A stretch of 57,293 nt of DNA from Diplocarpon mali (taxonomy: Eukaryota > Ascomycota > Leotiomycetes > Helotiales > Drepanopezizaceae), in the NCBI GenBank assembly GCA_024741835.1, contig JAENRP010000205.1:1-57293 (forward strand), in the 5' to 3' direction. The notes below the pieces were generated by a model, which had not been told where the DNA came from, did not search any database, and saw nothing but the letters and a program-made list of their open reading frames with translations. Each line of letters begins with the position of its first letter. The first letter of the stretch is position 1. Below are positions 56,071 to 57,293 of the stretch, piece after piece. Made by a program: the position numbers and the translations under genes.

Positions 56071-56928
56071 TCACAGACACTCTCATACAGGGTCTGGCCC
56101 CCACGCCGCCCTTCGCCCTTCGCCCTTCGCTCTTCGTCCGGCGCTGGAGGCACAAAGGCTCACGCCAGGCAAAGTCATTCGAGTATCGTTCACCCCTGGC
56201 AACGGGGTCCGGGCTGGCGCTGGCCTGTTATCGGCTTGGCAATAGACTCAACTCAGCACAGCGGTAGGGTAGCGTCATCTCACGGTGAGGAGCCGAGGTA
56301 GAGCATCGACAGGTGGATGCCTCAGGCATATTTACAGCAGCAGCTATCTAATTATATACATCCAAGTCAATATATGGATATCATTCTGTCGGTCCAAGAT
56401 CCACGGCGGCGGCAGCTCAGCAGCCAATGTCCTGGCCACGTCGTCCCGCCGTATTCCGGATAAAATGGTCACGTCGACCGCACCGCCAGCGCCCACGGTA
56501 TCGCGGATGGGCTGCGGGACTATCAAGGTTCGAGTTTCCCTCAGTCGGGAGGCCAAGTCGCAGTATGTCTCCGATCGCAGGGTTTTGCTCTTTTGCATCT
56601 CGTCCCCTTCATTCGCTGGGTCCCTATCAAGGTTTGCACCGCTCCGCCTCTGACCGGCGACCCAGCCCCGGGAAGAGGCTACATACAGTAGGTCAGTACG
56701 CAAGCACTGCGTACCGTGCTGCTGTCAAACTCTCCAAGCCCACTAAGATTCATGCTTATTGATCCGACGACGGTTGTCCGCTGCTCGCCCTCCATTCTGG
56801 CGATTGGTGGCCGGCAGCAAGACGTGACGACCAGACGACCAGGCGACCAGACAACCAGACGACCAGCCAAGGCGAGGCTGGACAAGATTTTGGAGGACAA
56901 TACAAGAGAACACTCGATCCCGTCTCAC

Positions 56929-56962
56929 GCCTTCGCCTTCGCCTTCGCCTTCGCCTTCGCCT
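56929..56962. repeat. (CTTCGC)n tandem array
   Basis: Between five and six perfect CTTCGC units in a pyrimidine-rich stretch, followed by further CTCCAC-type units to about 57,050. Confidence 0.9.
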
Positions 56963-57119
56963 CCCCCCTCACCTTCACCTCGCTTCACCTCCACCTCCAC
57001 CTCCATCTCCACCTCCATCTCCACCCCATCCTCCACCTCCACCTCCCAACGCTCATTATAACTCCCTCGTGCGACTCTGCCACCCCACACCCGGTTCCCC
57101 GACTTCTTCTACTCAACTT

Positions 57120-57156
57120 CCTACCTACCTACCTACCCACCTACCTACCTACCTAC
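57120..57156. repeat. (CTAC)n tetranucleotide array
   Basis: About nine CTAC units with one CCAC interruption. Confidence 0.9.
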
Positions 57157-57293
57157 TCACTTACCTTACCCCACCCCCATCCTACCTTCTCGTCCCCAGC
57201 CCTTTTCCGTCTCACGTCATCTTGTAGCGGCAACTCTGCTGCTCTACATCTCATCGGTCGCGACGGGCGTGTTCGCAGCCATCTTCGCCCACC

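Larger units (their letters stand above)
55767..57293. other. Simple-sequence-rich DNA at the window's right edge
   Basis: No gene is supported. Short tracts include T10 near 55,880, CT/CA arrays, TTCGCC, CTCCAC and CTAC arrays. Minus-strand frames such as 56,344-56,703 and 56,743-57,090 have no domain and the latter is a tract artefact. The pyrimidine-rich last 300 bases look like the promoter or leader of a plus-strand gene beyond the window. Confidence 0.45.

Noticed and set aside
55269..56153. 294-codon minus-strand frame
   Set aside because: It is antisense to the MAPR gene and runs into the CT/CA microsatellite, which supplies its Cys-Val and Glu-Arg repeats.

Overview
This window is the left end of a chromosome of a filamentous ascomycete (Pezizomycotina; Leotiomycetes would fit, but the sequence does not settle the class). 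The evidence is as follows. It opens with about 18 copies of CCCTAA. Genes carry short GT-AG introns, mostly 48-85 nt, with CTAAC-like branch points. The protein set is typical of Pezizomycotina: Ssz1, Rrp40, Ipi3, Sec72, Tlg1, mannitol-1-phosphate 5-dehydrogenase, and GH30, GH16 and GH114 enzymes. AT-rich transposon relics differ almost only by C/T and G/A changes, the mark of repeat-induced point mutation (RIP). A 40-base N run at 11,451-11,490 is an assembly gap.

Layout. 1-3.6 kb is telomere plus AT-rich subtelomere, holding one small cysteine-rich secreted protein gene and a decayed repeat. 3.6-16.5 kb is gene-rich: a secreted sedolisin, the ribosome-assembly WD40 protein Ipi3, an unidentified conserved fungal protein, and the divergent pair Ssz1/Rrp40. 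16.5-19.6 kb shows no supported gene. 19.6-27.8 kb carries, all on the minus strand, a membrane-anchored SGNH/PC-esterase-like protein, a short-chain dehydrogenase, mannitol-1-phosphate 5-dehydrogenase and a Fringe-like glycosyltransferase. 27.8-34.2 kb is a repeat island built round two head-to-tail Tc1/mariner relics. 34.2-41.6 kb has a GH30 and a GH16 enzyme separated by an inverted repeat pair. 45.0-55.8 kb has a SPOUT methyltransferase, thioredoxin, Sec72, a GH114 enzyme, a Tlg1-like SNARE, a small unidentified gene and a cytochrome-b5/MAPR protein. The last 1.5 kb is simple-sequence-rich DNA, probably upstream of a gene beyond the window.

How the genes relate. There is no biosynthetic cluster. 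Two themes stand out: ribosome biogenesis and nascent-chain handling (Ipi3, Ssz1, Rrp40, the SPOUT enzyme, Sec72), and secreted or membrane-anchored hydrolases (sedolisin, GH30, GH16, GH114, PC-esterase-like). Introns were placed by hand; each multi-exon model given as complete keeps frame across its junctions.

The observations most worth a second look are: the pair of equal-length (1,289 bp) DD34E transposon relics sharing one TA; the thioredoxin gene with two in-frame starts and a TATA box only 30 bp before the first; the two overlapping reading frames at 55.2 kb; two dispersed repeat families, one forming a 1.6-kb inverted pair; and the telomere-proximal cysteine-rich secreted protein.
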